This document shows positions 8,580-16,388 of a DNA stretch of 51,207 nt, one piece after another. Under the pieces are notes generated by a model, which had not been told where the DNA came from, made no database searches, and saw only the letters and a program-made list of their open reading frames with translations. The stretch's first letter is position 1; the number at the start of each line of letters is the position of its first letter. Where the stretch lies: the NCBI GenBank assembly GCA_009774255.1, contig VSNK01000006.1, positions 12,218 to 63,424 of the forward strand, written 5' to 3'. A program made the position numbers and the translations under genes. This DNA comes from Faecalicatena sp. (lineage in GTDB: Bacteria > Bacillota > Clostridia > Lachnospirales > Lachnospiraceae).

Positions 8580-8737
8580 GGAGTTGTAGGAAAATAACTG
8601 ATACAGATTGCGCAGGATATTTCTTCGGATGTACAGGTCAAAAAACGCAGGCGTAGTGGACTACGTCGAGGCTTTTTGACCTGTGCAGCCGGAGAAATAG
8701 ACAAGTCAAGATGTGTCAGTTATTTTTCTACAACTCC
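8580..8737. mobile_element. MITE family 1, copy B (158 bp, complete)
   Basis: Complete element flanked by TTA on each side (8577-8579, 8738-8740). The termini are perfect-like inverted repeats (GGAGTTGTAGGAAAATAACT and its complement with one or two changes). The arms (about 75 nt each) are imperfectly complementary throughout, so the transcript would fold into one long hairpin with the tip near GGCGTAGTGGACTACG. It lies upstream of the FHA gene. Confidence 0.88.
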
Positions 8738-8908
8738 TTAGCCAGATATACTTAATTGTTACTGTGGCAATTCCTGCCTCCTATCGTACTATATTTTTAC
8801 GGCTCAGGCAAGCATGTAATGAGAAAATGGGAAAATAAGTTCCAGTTCCGGTACTGTTCGCTGGCTGGCCAGTAAACGGTAACCCAGTTCCGGTACCGGA
8901 ATTATTTA

Positions 8909-8937
8909 TTTACTTATACTCCTGATTCAGATATAAT
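8909..8937 (+). promoter_or_regulatory. sigma-A promoter reading into the DUF6765 gene
   Basis: TTTACT (8909-8914), 17-nt spacer, TATAAT (8932-8937). It is the best promoter on the plus strand before 9274. The transcript would include the whole composite repeat at 8935-9219 as a leader of about 330 nt. The stretch 8741-8908 holds only a direct repeat of AGTTCCGGTAC and no gene. Confidence 0.75.
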
Positions 8938-9219
8938 ATACTGTGCGCCAGATAAATCTGCCGCACAGTATAACGTGATGCGCACAGCCGCATAAGGAAA
9001 TCTGCGTTACAGTTCACGGCCTAACCGGCCGCGAACTGTAACGCATCCAGCCCATTGAAAAGTCGCCTAACGGCGAGGGGCTGGATGCCTGCTCCATCAC
9101 TGTATTGGCCGGCTGCCTTGCAGCTGAGTGCAAGGCACCGTGTGAACAGTAACAATTATGCCGCTTCGCGGCTGCGGCTGGCGCGATACTCACGGCAGAT
9201 TTCATCGGCCGTGAGTATA
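8935..9219. repeat. BIME-like pair of inverted hairpins, copy 1 (interrupted by a MITE)
   Basis: The left hairpin (8937-8971) has arms ATACTGTGCG/CGCACAGTAT around a GATAAATCTGCC core. The right hairpin (9186-9218) has ATACTCACGGC/GCCGTGAGTAT around the inverted core GGCAGATTTCATC. The two hairpins are inverted copies of each other. An uninterrupted copy is at 46823-46950 and a degraded one at 37212-37286. Comparison with 46823-46950 shows that 9006-9153 was inserted into this copy. Confidence 0.75.
9006..9153. mobile_element. MITE family 2, copy 1 (148 bp, nested in the BIME-like repeat)
   Basis: Begins GTTACAGTTCACGG and ends CCGTGTGAACAGTAAC (inverted). Flanks AAATCTGC (8998-9005) and AATTATGC (9154-9161) are both one change from AAATATGC, the uninterrupted sequence at the same place in the copy at 46823-46950. 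This supports an original 8-bp target duplication. The interior contains a second hairpin (GCATCCAGCC ... GGGCTGGATGC). No coding capacity. Confidence 0.85.
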
Positions 9220-9236
9220 ATAATGAAAGGAGAAGT

Positions 9237-9284
9237 ATGGTTATCAATTCCGATAATGATACAAAAGAGTCGAATGAATATTAA
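9237..9284 (+). CDS. possible 15-codon leader peptide overlapping the DUF6765 start
   Basis: ATG 9237 follows a well-placed AAAGGAG and encodes MVINSDNDTKESNEY before TAA at 9282-9284. The start codon of the next gene (9274) lies inside it in another frame and has no good ribosome site of its own, so translational coupling is possible. It could be only a chance frame created by the upstream repeat, or a sign of a shifted start. Confidence 0.35.
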   Translation: MVINSDNDTKESNEY

Positions 9285-11349
9285 TTTTCACTACTTTGTG
9301 GTAAAGACACTCTGCAGTTCTGCCGGCTTTGAAGAACCGCAGGCGCAGACGATTGCTTACTACTCCCAGCAGGTGGATGATTTTTCTATGCACATGCCGA
9401 TCTGTGTGGATGTGGAGCCGCCGGCGTATCTGATTGACCGGCAATATGCCCGAAAACTGACGGAGCAGTTGTGGCTGGTCCTGCCGCATCCCACAGGAAT
9501 TGACTTCGCAAGGTCATTGGAGAAAAACTACAGGCACACCACCCTTGCTCCGTTTCATTTCATACCGGGAAAAACAATTTCCTGCATTGAAGAGCAAGGC
9601 GGAGCCGGCGATGCTTACCGGTGTATTCCGGGAATGGACGCAGAAGCCGCCCTCATCCGCCGGATCGTATCGGATGCGGTGGAAAGGGCAAAAAGAGAGC
9701 AGAATGAAAACAGTTTGATGCAGCTTGGGATGGCGCTCCACACCTATGCGGATACTTATGCCCACTGCCATTTTTCCGGGCTGGATGGATGGGAGAATCG
9801 GGCAGTTATCGAAAAAGTGTATAATGAACGGACAAAAAAGGAGGAAATGCTGTGGGCGGAGCGGCAGTTTTTTAACAAAGTGCCCCCGATCGGACATGGG
9901 GAGGCGGGAACAGCGCCGGATCTCTGCGCCTGCCGGATTGATATAAGAACTCAGAAGGATAAGAATGATAAGGCCTTGTCAGACCATATTGCCCGTGATA
10001 ACCGGGAATGGTTCCTGCGGTGCGCAAGAGAGATTCTCGATATCCTTTGCGACTGCCGCTGCGCACGGCATTGGGAAGATGGCGCATGGAACACTTTGGC
10101 CGGACGGATTCTGGATGCGATGCAGGGTCCGGCTCTGGATGAGATAAGAAAAGAGGTCCTGATCCCAAGGTGGAGCAGACACTTTCCGGAAATATCCTAT
10201 TCCTATGAAAAGAATCAGCGATTTTTCCATAAAGAGGATACGGTCTGTGAAGAACTGGAAAATGTGTTTATAAAACATGTGACAGATGCATTTTTCTACT
10301 ATAATATTCTGGCGTATCAACGGGCGGAGCTGGTCGTTGGCTCAACAGCGCTTCTTCAGGAGCGAAGCGCGCTGCTTGCCGAGTCCGCCGAAAATCTGCT
10401 GTCCGCGGATACAAAATACAATTTGGAATTATGGTCATCCCCTGCGGAGGCAGATACGCTGGACGGGCAGACTTCGTCTGATCATACATGGAAGCCTGTG
10501 ACGGAGCTTGGAATGCTGGTATATACCGCAGGATTTGAATATTGTCCGGAAAAAGACATCATTTATTCTACCTATAATAATGCTCAGCGGCTGGCAGGTT
10601 ATTGCAGGGCATTTGACGATACCGCACCGGCAATCTTTTCTATCATCGACTGTGAACCCATTTATTTTTGTTATGGCGAATACGAATGGCTGCTGGAATT
10701 GTGGAAAGGACAGTACGGAATCGAGACCGGATGTGAGGCAGGAATCTATTACCGTAAACGGAACCTGCCTGAGACGGAGGAGGAAAAGCTGACAGGCAGG
10801 AGATATCATTGTGTTTCCGATGAACATATGCCGGATATGGCATTCTCACTTCGAAAAGACGGGAAGGAACTGTTTTCCAGAGATTGGACAAAGCATTGGT
10901 GGCTGACAGGATTTCATTGGGGCGTGTTCTCGGAGCCAGAGGAATTGCAGATGCTGTTCTCAGTCCGTTTTCCGAACCATGAAATGCAGCAGGCATTTAT
11001 ATATGGAAGAGACAGCAGCGAAGAGAATGGAACGGAACACTTAACATATGGACTGAAAGGACTTGACTATACCTGGCAGGAACCGGACGAAAATTCTGTG
11101 GAGCTCTGCTTCGAAAAGCCGCATTCCGCGCAGGCAGAAATGCGCCGGAGAATGAGGCACATGGTGCAGGCCACGAATCATGAAATGGTAAAAGAATATG
11201 ACTATCTGCGTGCAAAATACCAGATCTATAATAACGATCCCAATGAGATCAGTGAAACGTTGTTAGAAAAAGCGGGCATAATTGAAAAAACATTTTATGA
11301 AAAGTTAGTCCGTTTTTATAAAAACAGATCCTCCAACAGAGTGATTTGA
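9274..11349 (+). CDS. DUF6765-family protein, putative metal-dependent hydrolase
   Basis: 691 residues from ATG 9274. The N-terminus MNINFHYF...AGFEEPQAQTIAYYSQQVDD and the motif HTYADTYAHCHFSG (about residues 157-170) are typical of DUF6765 proteins. The HxxxDxxxH spacing and other His residues recall zinc-dependent phospholipase C/P1-nuclease folds, so a metal-dependent hydrolase is plausible, but the substrate is unknown. There is no signal peptide, so it is probably cytoplasmic. The frame remains open upstream to 9055, but those 73 codons come from the BIME/MITE repeat and are rejected. Start choice rests on the family N-terminus, because the ribosome site points to ATG 9237 instead. An AraC regulator follows 24 nt downstream. 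Confidence 0.75.
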   Translation: MNINFHYFVVKTLCSSAGFEEPQAQTIAYYSQQVDDFSMHMPICVDVEPPAYLIDRQYARKLTEQLWLVLPHPTGIDFARSLEKNYRHTTLAPFHFIPGKTISCIEEQGGAGDAYRCIPGMDAEAALIRRIVSDAVERAKREQNENSLMQLGMALHTYADTYAHCHFSGLDGWENRAVIEKVYNERTKKEEMLWAERQFFNKVPPIGHGEAGTAPDLCACRIDIRTQKDKNDKALSDHIARDNREWFLRCAREILDILCDCRCARHWEDGAWNTLAGRILDAMQGPALDEIRKEVLIPRWSRHFPEISYSYEKNQRFFHKEDTVCEELENVFIKHVTDAFFYYNILAYQRAELVVGSTALLQERSALLAESAENLLSADTKYNLELWSSPAEADTLDGQTSSDHTWKPVTELGMLVYTAGFEYCPEKDIIYSTYNNAQRLAGYCRAFDDTAPAIFSIIDCEPIYFCYGEYEWLLELWKGQYGIETGCEAGIYYRKRNLPETEEEKLTGRRYHCVSDEHMPDMAFSLRKDGKELFSRDWTKHWWLTGFHWGVFSEPEELQMLFSVRFPNHEMQQAFIYGRDSSEENGTEHLTYGLKGLDYTWQEPDENSVELCFEKPHSAQAEMRRRMRHMVQATNHEMVKEYDYLRAKYQIYNNDPNEISETLLEKAGIIEKTFYEKLVRFYKNRSSNRVI

Positions 11350-11372
11350 GAAAGGTATTTCATCGAAAATAA

Positions 11373-12296
11373 ATGAAAAATTCATATGGCATTGAATTTT
11401 ATACCGGAAGCAAGGAAGAACTGCTTCCCGGTTTTGAAAATGATTTTCCCTATATCGCTTCAAGGGCACAGCTTGACAAATATGTGGAACATTCCGTGCC
11501 GTGGCACTGGCATAAGCCTGTGGAGCTTTTCTACATGGAAAGCGGCAGTATTGAATATGACACGCCGGGCGGAAAACGATTGTTTCCTGCCGGGAGCGGC
11601 GGCATGATAAATTCCAACGTACTCCATAAGACAAGGGCAATGTCACAGACAGAAGCGAATATCCAGCTTCTTCATATTTTCGATGTTTCTTTGCTTGCCG
11701 GGGAACATGGAAGCAGAATTGAGCAAAAATATATCACTCCGATTGCAGCGGCCCCGCAGATCGAGTTAATCTCCCTTTATCCGGGCAATGCGGCAGAGGG
11801 AAACATTTTAAAACTCATTCTTGAAGCGTTTCATTTTTCCGATAATGAATTTGGGTATGAAATGAAGCTGCGGGAAGCTCTGTCGGAAATATGGTTAATG
11901 CTTTATGAACTCTCCCGCCCTATGCTGAATAAAAAAAGAGAACCTGGCATAAGCAACGATAAAATAAAACGGATGATGATCTACATTCATGAGCATTACC
12001 AGGAGAAACTATCGATCCCGGAGCTTGCTGCGGCGGCATACCTGAGTGAAAGAGAATGCTTCAGAGTATTCCATGACTGTCTGCATACGACACCCGCAGA
12101 ATATATCAAAACCTACCGTCTGCAAAAAGCCTGTCAGATGTTGGCAGGGGGGCAGGAACCTGTTACAAACATCAGCCATGCCTGCGGTTTAGGGAGCAGC
12201 AGCTATTTTGGAAAAGTATTTCGGGAATACACGCACTGCACGCCATCGGAATATCGGAAGAAATGGCAGGATTGTGATATATCACGGCATAAATGA
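11373..12296 (+). CDS. AraC-family transcriptional regulator
   Basis: 307 residues. The N-terminal cupin-like sensor domain (about 30-110) includes HSVPWHWHKPVELFYMESGSIEYDTPGG and SNVLHKTRA. The C-terminal double helix-turn-helix covers about 198-300 (YIHEHYQEKLSIPELAAAAYLSERECFRVFHDCLHTTPAEYI and ISHACGLGSSSYFGKVFREYTHCTPSEYRKKW). It likely senses a small molecule and activates nearby genes. Candidate targets are its neighbours, the DUF6765 gene upstream and the acetyltransferase downstream on the same strand. The ribosome site is weak (GAGAAAGG about 17 nt away). Confidence 0.9.
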   Translation: MKNSYGIEFYTGSKEELLPGFENDFPYIASRAQLDKYVEHSVPWHWHKPVELFYMESGSIEYDTPGGKRLFPAGSGGMINSNVLHKTRAMSQTEANIQLLHIFDVSLLAGEHGSRIEQKYITPIAAAPQIELISLYPGNAAEGNILKLILEAFHFSDNEFGYEMKLREALSEIWLMLYELSRPMLNKKREPGISNDKIKRMMIYIHEHYQEKLSIPELAAAAYLSERECFRVFHDCLHTTPAEYIKTYRLQKACQMLAGGQEPVTNISHACGLGSSSYFGKVFREYTHCTPSEYRKKWQDCDISRHK

Positions 12297-12392
12297 GATA
12301 TTTTTTTCACCCGGACCGCATTATAATGATCCCTGTACCGACAAATCAAAATCCAACCGTACAGGTGGCAAATTTTTGTCAGGAGGGATATT

Positions 12393-12980
12393 ATGTACTA
12401 TGAAGAAAATGATTTTTTAGAAACTTCGGACAGTGCATCATTGAGTCAGATCGCCAACGCAAGGGAATTGACGCGGCAATATTATTTATCTGATTTCAGG
12501 GATACGGAAAAGAGAACTGCCATTCTCCGGGATCTTTTCGGAGCTATGGGTGAAAATGTTGTAATCGACACGCCTTTTCATTGTGATCACGGGAAAAATA
12601 TTTTCCTGGGAAATGACATCATCATCAATATGAATTGTACTTTTGTGGATAATAAGCCGATCCGGATCGGCGACAGGGTTTTGATTGCGTCAAATGTGCA
12701 GATTTACACATCCTCGCACCCGGTTCTGCCGCAGGAAAGGCTTGTGCCGGATTGGAAAGAACGTCAGACAACATTTTTCAGAACCTATGCCCGTCCGGTA
12801 GAGATCGAAAACAATGTCTGGATTGGCGGCGGCTGTATTCTCCTGCCGGGAGTCACCATAGGGGAAAACAGCGTGATTGGGGCCGGAAGCGTGGTAACCC
12901 GCCCTGTCCCGCCGAATTGCGTTGCCGTTGGGAATCCATGCAGAGTAATACGGTATTTTGATACGTACAAGGACATGTGA
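12393..12980 (+). CDS. sugar O-acetyltransferase (maltose/galactoside acetyltransferase type)
   Basis: 195 residues. Acetyl-CoA-dependent enzyme of the left-handed beta-helix hexapeptide-repeat superfamily. The N-terminal helical Mac domain (NARELTRQYYLSDFRDTEKRTAILRDLFG) is followed by hexapeptide turns, the active-site region QIYTSSHPVLPQER with the catalytic His, and the closing IGGGCILLPGVTIGENSVIGAGSVVTRPVPPNCVAVGNPCRVIRYF. Close to Maa/LacA/NodL-like proteins. The exact acceptor sugar cannot be told. The start has a perfect AGGAGGGATATT site. Right after the stop, 12981-12991 looks like the end of a MITE family 1 element (CTACAACTCCTAA). Confidence 0.93.
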   Translation: MYYEENDFLETSDSASLSQIANARELTRQYYLSDFRDTEKRTAILRDLFGAMGENVVIDTPFHCDHGKNIFLGNDIIINMNCTFVDNKPIRIGDRVLIASNVQIYTSSHPVLPQERLVPDWKERQTTFFRTYARPVEIENNVWIGGGCILLPGVTIGENSVIGAGSVVTRPVPPNCVAVGNPCRVIRYFDTYKDM

Positions 12981-13030
12981 CCTACAACTCCTAAATCGGC
13001 TTTTCCTTTTTTAAAAGACGGTCGCTTGCA

Positions 13031-13078
13031 AAACGGCACCGGACGGCAACTTCCTTGTATACCGCCCGGTGCTGTTTA
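13031..13078 (-). terminator. rho-independent terminator of the polyol PTS operon
   Basis: Minus-strand hairpin with stem GCACCGG/CCGGTGC followed by CGTTTTGC. It lies about 60 nt after the aldolase stop codon and closes the operon that reads from 24145 to 13137. Confidence 0.7.
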
Positions 13079-13136
13079 CTCAGGGAGCCGCACAGACATC
13101 TAAGCGGATGATCGCGTGATTCCCTCACTTTTGATC

Positions 13137-13991
13137 TCAATCTGCTTTTCCGTCACTTCCGCAGACACGGATTTTGTCCATCACATACTTCTTCACTTCT
13201 TCCTTGCCGGCTGCGCCGTATTTCTTCGGGTCAAAAACGTCCGGGTTCTCTTTCAGGTATGCCTTCACCCCTTTTGAAAACGCGATCCTTAAATCCGTCG
13301 CGTAATTCACCTTGCAGATTCCTCTTCGGATACATTCTCTTACGGAATCATCGGGTACACCGGAGGTTCCGTGGAGAACCAGAGGAATGGATACCACTTC
13401 GCGGATCTCGCTGAGACGCTCCACATCCAGCTTCGGCGTTCCCTTGTAGACGCCATGCGCCGTACCAATGGCAACAGCCAGCGAATCAATTCCCGTTCTT
13501 TCAACAAAAATCCTGGCCTCCTGTGGATCCGTATAAGGATTCCCTTCTCCGCCCTCCAGGTCATCTTCCTTGCCTCCGACCTTGCCCAGCTCCGCTTCCA
13601 CCGGCACTCCCGAAGGATGGCAGGCATCCGCCACCGCCTTGCTCACCGCGATATTTTCTTCAAATGTCCCGTGGGAACCATCAATCATGACAGAAGTATA
13701 CCCGGCACGCAGCGCCCGCATGGCAAGCTCAAAGCTGCTGCCATGATCCAGATGAATCACGATCGGGACAGAAGCCTTTTCCGCCGCCGTCTTTGTATTT
13801 GCGTAGAAATATGTGAGATCTGCGTATTTTACGGTTGAAGGCGTGGTCTGCATAATGACGGGGGCGCGCAATTCCTCCGCCGCCGCGGCAACCGCCTGTA
13901 CCATCTCCATATTTTCCACATTAAATGCCCCTACCGCATACCCTTCCTTCTGTGCCTTTAATAATAATTGCTTTGTTGTCACTAAAGCCAT
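13137..13991 (-). CDS. class II fructose/tagatose-bisphosphate aldolase
   Basis: 284 residues from ATG 13991, which follows GAGAGGAGAACAGTT; a longer frame (to 14021) has no such site. A zinc-dependent aldolase of the Fba/GatY/KbaY family that splits a ketohexose-1,6-bisphosphate into dihydroxyacetone phosphate and glyceraldehyde-3-phosphate. Visible motifs are YAVGAFNVENMEMVQAV, the metal-binding VIHLDHGSS (His pair) with catalytic Asp, MIDGSHGTFEENI, AELGKVGGKEDD, IGTAHGVYKG and LVLHGTSGVPDD. The operon context (galactitol-type PTS, galactitol-1-phosphate dehydrogenase, PfkB kinase) points to tagatose-1,6-bisphosphate as the substrate, which is inference. It is the last gene of the operon. 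Confidence 0.93.
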   Translation of the reverse strand: MALVTTKQLLLKAQKEGYAVGAFNVENMEMVQAVAAAAEELRAPVIMQTTPSTVKYADLTYFYANTKTAAEKASVPIVIHLDHGSSFELAMRALRAGYTSVMIDGSHGTFEENIAVSKAVADACHPSGVPVEAELGKVGGKEDDLEGGEGNPYTDPQEARIFVERTGIDSLAVAIGTAHGVYKGTPKLDVERLSEIREVVSIPLVLHGTSGVPDDSVRECIRRGICKVNYATDLRIAFSKGVKAYLKENPDVFDPKKYGAAGKEEVKKYVMDKIRVCGSDGKAD

Positions 13992-14064
13992 AACTGTTCT
14001 CCTCTCTCTTCTGAAATCCATATATAAAATCTGCCCTGCTGCCTGTTTTGCGGCAATCTGATCC

Positions 14065-14244
14065 GTGGTTGTCTATTCTGTCGCTTTCTATTCCGTGGTT
14101 GTCAATTCTGCCGCTTTCTATTCCGTAGTTGTCTATTCTGCCGCTTTCTATTCCGTAGTCGCCTATTCTGCCGCTTTCTATTCCGTAATTGTCTATTCTG
14201 CCGCTCTCTATTCCGTAGTTGTCTATCCTGTAGCTGTCTACCCG
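14065..14244. repeat. 30-bp minisatellite, six units
   Basis: Five close copies and one degenerate copy of a 30-bp unit (GTAGTTGTCTATTCTGCCGC + TTTCTATTCC) tile 14065-14244 without spacers. The last unit enters the 3' end of the PfkB kinase gene and covers its stop codon (14238-14240). It fills most of the gap between kinase and aldolase. Confidence 0.95.
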
Positions 14245-15176
14245 GCCGCGGTCTGTTCTACCGTTGTCCGCTCTAACAGGTTTTCTACCACTCCCGGGTC
14301 GAAGTCACCGGTATGGGGCGACATTGCATTTGCCGAGGCAACCGCCACCGCAAACCTTAAGAATTGCGTTGCGTCATACTTTCTCTCCAAAGCTACGGCA
14401 AAGGCTCCCACCATGGAATCCCCGCAGCCTACCGTATTCACCACTTCCACTTCCGGCGGCCTGCCGCGGAAGATGCCCTCCCTGCAGACAAGCAGCGCCC
14501 CATCCTTCCCTAAGGAAATCACTACATACGGAATCCCCATATCCCGGATTCCCTTAGCATACCGGATCACATCCTGCATACCGTGGATTTTTATGTCAAA
14601 AAGCTGCTCGATTTCATCCAGGTTCGGTTTGACCACATCAGGGCAGGAGCGGATTCCCTGTTTTAACGTTGCCCCGCTGGTATCCAGGATCACGGCCTTC
14701 CCCATAGATTTTGCCTTGGTAATCATTCTGCCGTAGATATCTTTTTTCATTCCTCCCGGAATACTTCCTGAGATCGTGACTACATCACTATCATGGATGA
14801 TATTCGGAAACATCCGCATAAATCGCTGTTCCTCTTCGGCGGAAACCTCACACCCAGGTTCCAGATATTCCGTGGATCCATATTTCGGATCCAGAATATT
14901 AATGCAGCATCTTGTCTCGCCTTCCACATGCACAAACTGATGCGGGATACCATCCGCATCGAGCAGGGACTCCAGCTGCTGCCCGTTAAAGCCTCCTGTC
15001 AGGCCTGTTGCCTGCACTTTCGCGCCGCAAAGCGCGGCCGCTCTTGCCACATTTAACCCTTTGCCGCCCGCGGAAGTCCGGCAGGAATCCGGCCGCATAA
15101 CAGTTCCGTTCACAATCTGCTCTTTCATAAAATACGCCTTATCCAAAGCCGCGTTCATCGTTACTGTCGTAATCAT
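14238..15176 (-). CDS. PfkB-family hexose-phosphate kinase (1-phosphofructokinase / tagatose-6-phosphate kinase type)
   Basis: 312 residues. Ribokinase-like fold: N-terminal TVTMNAALDKAYF, glycine-rich substrate loop SAGGKGLNVARAAALCGA, and the C-terminal PfkB signature VNTVGCGDSMVGAFAVA with the catalytic Asp. Such LacC/FruK-type kinases phosphorylate ketohexose monophosphates at the free 1- or 6-hydroxyl. In this operon the likely role is tagatose-6-phosphate to tagatose-1,6-bisphosphate, feeding the adjacent aldolase. Strong AAAGGAGG site 8 nt before the start. The dehydrogenase gene ends 15 nt upstream. The extreme C-terminus (TTVEQTAAG) is encoded by the first minisatellite unit and is probably variable. 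Confidence 0.92.
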   Translation of the reverse strand: MITTVTMNAALDKAYFMKEQIVNGTVMRPDSCRTSAGGKGLNVARAAALCGAKVQATGLTGGFNGQQLESLLDADGIPHQFVHVEGETRCCINILDPKYGSTEYLEPGCEVSAEEEQRFMRMFPNIIHDSDVVTISGSIPGGMKKDIYGRMITKAKSMGKAVILDTSGATLKQGIRSCPDVVKPNLDEIEQLFDIKIHGMQDVIRYAKGIRDMGIPYVVISLGKDGALLVCREGIFRGRPPEVEVVNTVGCGDSMVGAFAVALERKYDATQFLRFAVAVASANAMSPHTGDFDPGVVENLLERTTVEQTAAG

Positions 15177-15191
15177 CCGCCCTGCCTCCTT

Positions 15192-16244
15192 TTAAGTTTC
15201 ACTGTCAATCAGAATCTTTCCTTTTACACTTCCTGGTGTCTTATACAACTCAAATGCTTCCGCGATTCGGCTTAAAGGCATTTTCCGAAATACAAAGGAT
15301 TCATCGAACTTTAAGTCCCCTGTCTTGAAATAGTGCGCGGTCAATTCCCACTCTTTTCCCGGGAACGGCGCGCTGTAGGACATCCACGAACCTGTAAGGT
15401 TGAATTCCTTACGGTTCATATTCTCCCATTCGTCCACCGAAAAGCTCAGCTCCTTTGTCGGAGTTCCTACAAAGCACACATTTGCCTTGTTTGCCGCCAG
15501 TTGAAACGCCAGCTTCATCGTGATCGTATTGCCGGCGGTCTCATACACGTAGTCAAAGCCTCTTCCGTCCGTAAGCTCCATGGCTTTTTCCATAAAGCCT
15601 TCTTCCAGCGTGTTGATTCCTGCCGTAGCGCCTAACCGCTTTCCAAGCTCCAGCCTCTCGTCCACAATGTCAAATACAACCGCTTCTTTTGCCCCGAAAA
15701 TCTTCGCCCACTGGGTCACAAACATCCCGATGGTTCCGCCGCCTAAGACCGCCACGGTTTTTCCTCCCTCATAGGGAACCCTCATCAGGCCATGCAGGGC
15801 AACGGTCGCGGGTTCAAAAAGAGCGCCCTGCTCAAAGGAAACACTGTCCTCAAATTTCACCGCATTTTTCTCCGGCACCACCACATATTCCGCAAAGCTC
15901 CCGAATTCTCTTGAACCGATAAAGCTGTAATGCCTACAGAGAGAATAATTTCCTTTCTGGCAATCCGCACATTTCATGCAAGGAACCAACGGAACGCCCG
16001 CAACCCGGTCACCCGGTTTTACGCTTTCCACGCCCTTCCCGACTGCTTCCACCGTTCCCGAAAACTCATGCCCCAGGACATTAGGGAAATAATGGCAGGC
16101 ATCCCCATTTACCCGGGGGACATCAGAACCGCAGATTCCCGTATACTTTACCTTGATCAGCACCTGGCCTGCCTTCGGCATTGGCTTTTCTATCTCCTCA
16201 TAACGAATATCTTCCCTTGCATGAACAACTCCCGCTTTCATCAT
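15192..16244 (-). CDS. gatD: zinc-dependent alcohol dehydrogenase, galactitol-1-phosphate 5-dehydrogenase type
   Basis: 350 residues, medium-chain dehydrogenase/reductase. Catalytic zinc ligands lie in GICGSD (Cys) and GHEFSG (His-Glu). The structural zinc site CMKCADCQKGNYSLC has four cysteines. The NAD-binding loop is VAVLGGGTIGMFVTQWAK. The segment FPNVLGHEFSGTVEAVGKGVESVKPGDRVAGVPLVPC...IGSREFGSFAEYVVV closely resembles E. coli GatD as I remember it. Expected reaction: galactitol-1-phosphate to tagatose-6-phosphate with NAD. Specificity for another hexitol or pentitol phosphate is possible. It is flanked by the FGGY kinase and PfkB kinase genes of the same operon. Confidence 0.87.
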   Translation of the reverse strand: MMKAGVVHAREDIRYEEIEKPMPKAGQVLIKVKYTGICGSDVPRVNGDACHYFPNVLGHEFSGTVEAVGKGVESVKPGDRVAGVPLVPCMKCADCQKGNYSLCRHYSFIGSREFGSFAEYVVVPEKNAVKFEDSVSFEQGALFEPATVALHGLMRVPYEGGKTVAVLGGGTIGMFVTQWAKIFGAKEAVVFDIVDERLELGKRLGATAGINTLEEGFMEKAMELTDGRGFDYVYETAGNTITMKLAFQLAANKANVCFVGTPTKELSFSVDEWENMNRKEFNLTGSWMSYSAPFPGKEWELTAHYFKTGDLKFDESFVFRKMPLSRIAEAFELYKTPGSVKGKILIDSET

Positions 16245-16258
16245 AACGCACCTGTTCC

Positions 16259-16388
16259 TTTCTTTTCACTTGCTGCTTTTTCGCCTGTTATTATTTCTTT
16301 CACTTACTGCTTTTTCCGCCTGTAATTATTTCTTTCACTTGCTGCTTCTTTCCGCCGGTTATTATTTCTTTTACTTACTGCTTCTTTT
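16259..16388. repeat. 35-36-bp minisatellite at the end of the FGGY kinase gene
   Basis: About three and a half units of TTTCTTTCACTTACTGCTTT + TTCCGCCTGTAATTA (plus strand). The unit at 16365-16388 includes the stop codon and last codons (KKQ) of the kinase, so the array looks like amplification of the gene's own 3' end into the leader of gatD. Confidence 0.88.

Noticed and set aside
9055..9273. 73-codon N-terminal extension of the DUF6765 protein
   Set aside because: Covers MITE 2 and the BIME-like repeat; the family N-terminus starts at 9274.
14065..14244. Possible CRISPR array
   Set aside because: Units are directly adjacent without spacers; the same holds for the arrays at 16259, 18030, 19581, 27623 and 40473. 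No cas genes.
14065..14736. Plus-strand frame encoding repeated VVYSAAFYSV units
   Set aside because: A product of the 30-bp minisatellite and the antisense of the PfkB kinase gene; 30 bp is a multiple of three, so the frame stays open by necessity.
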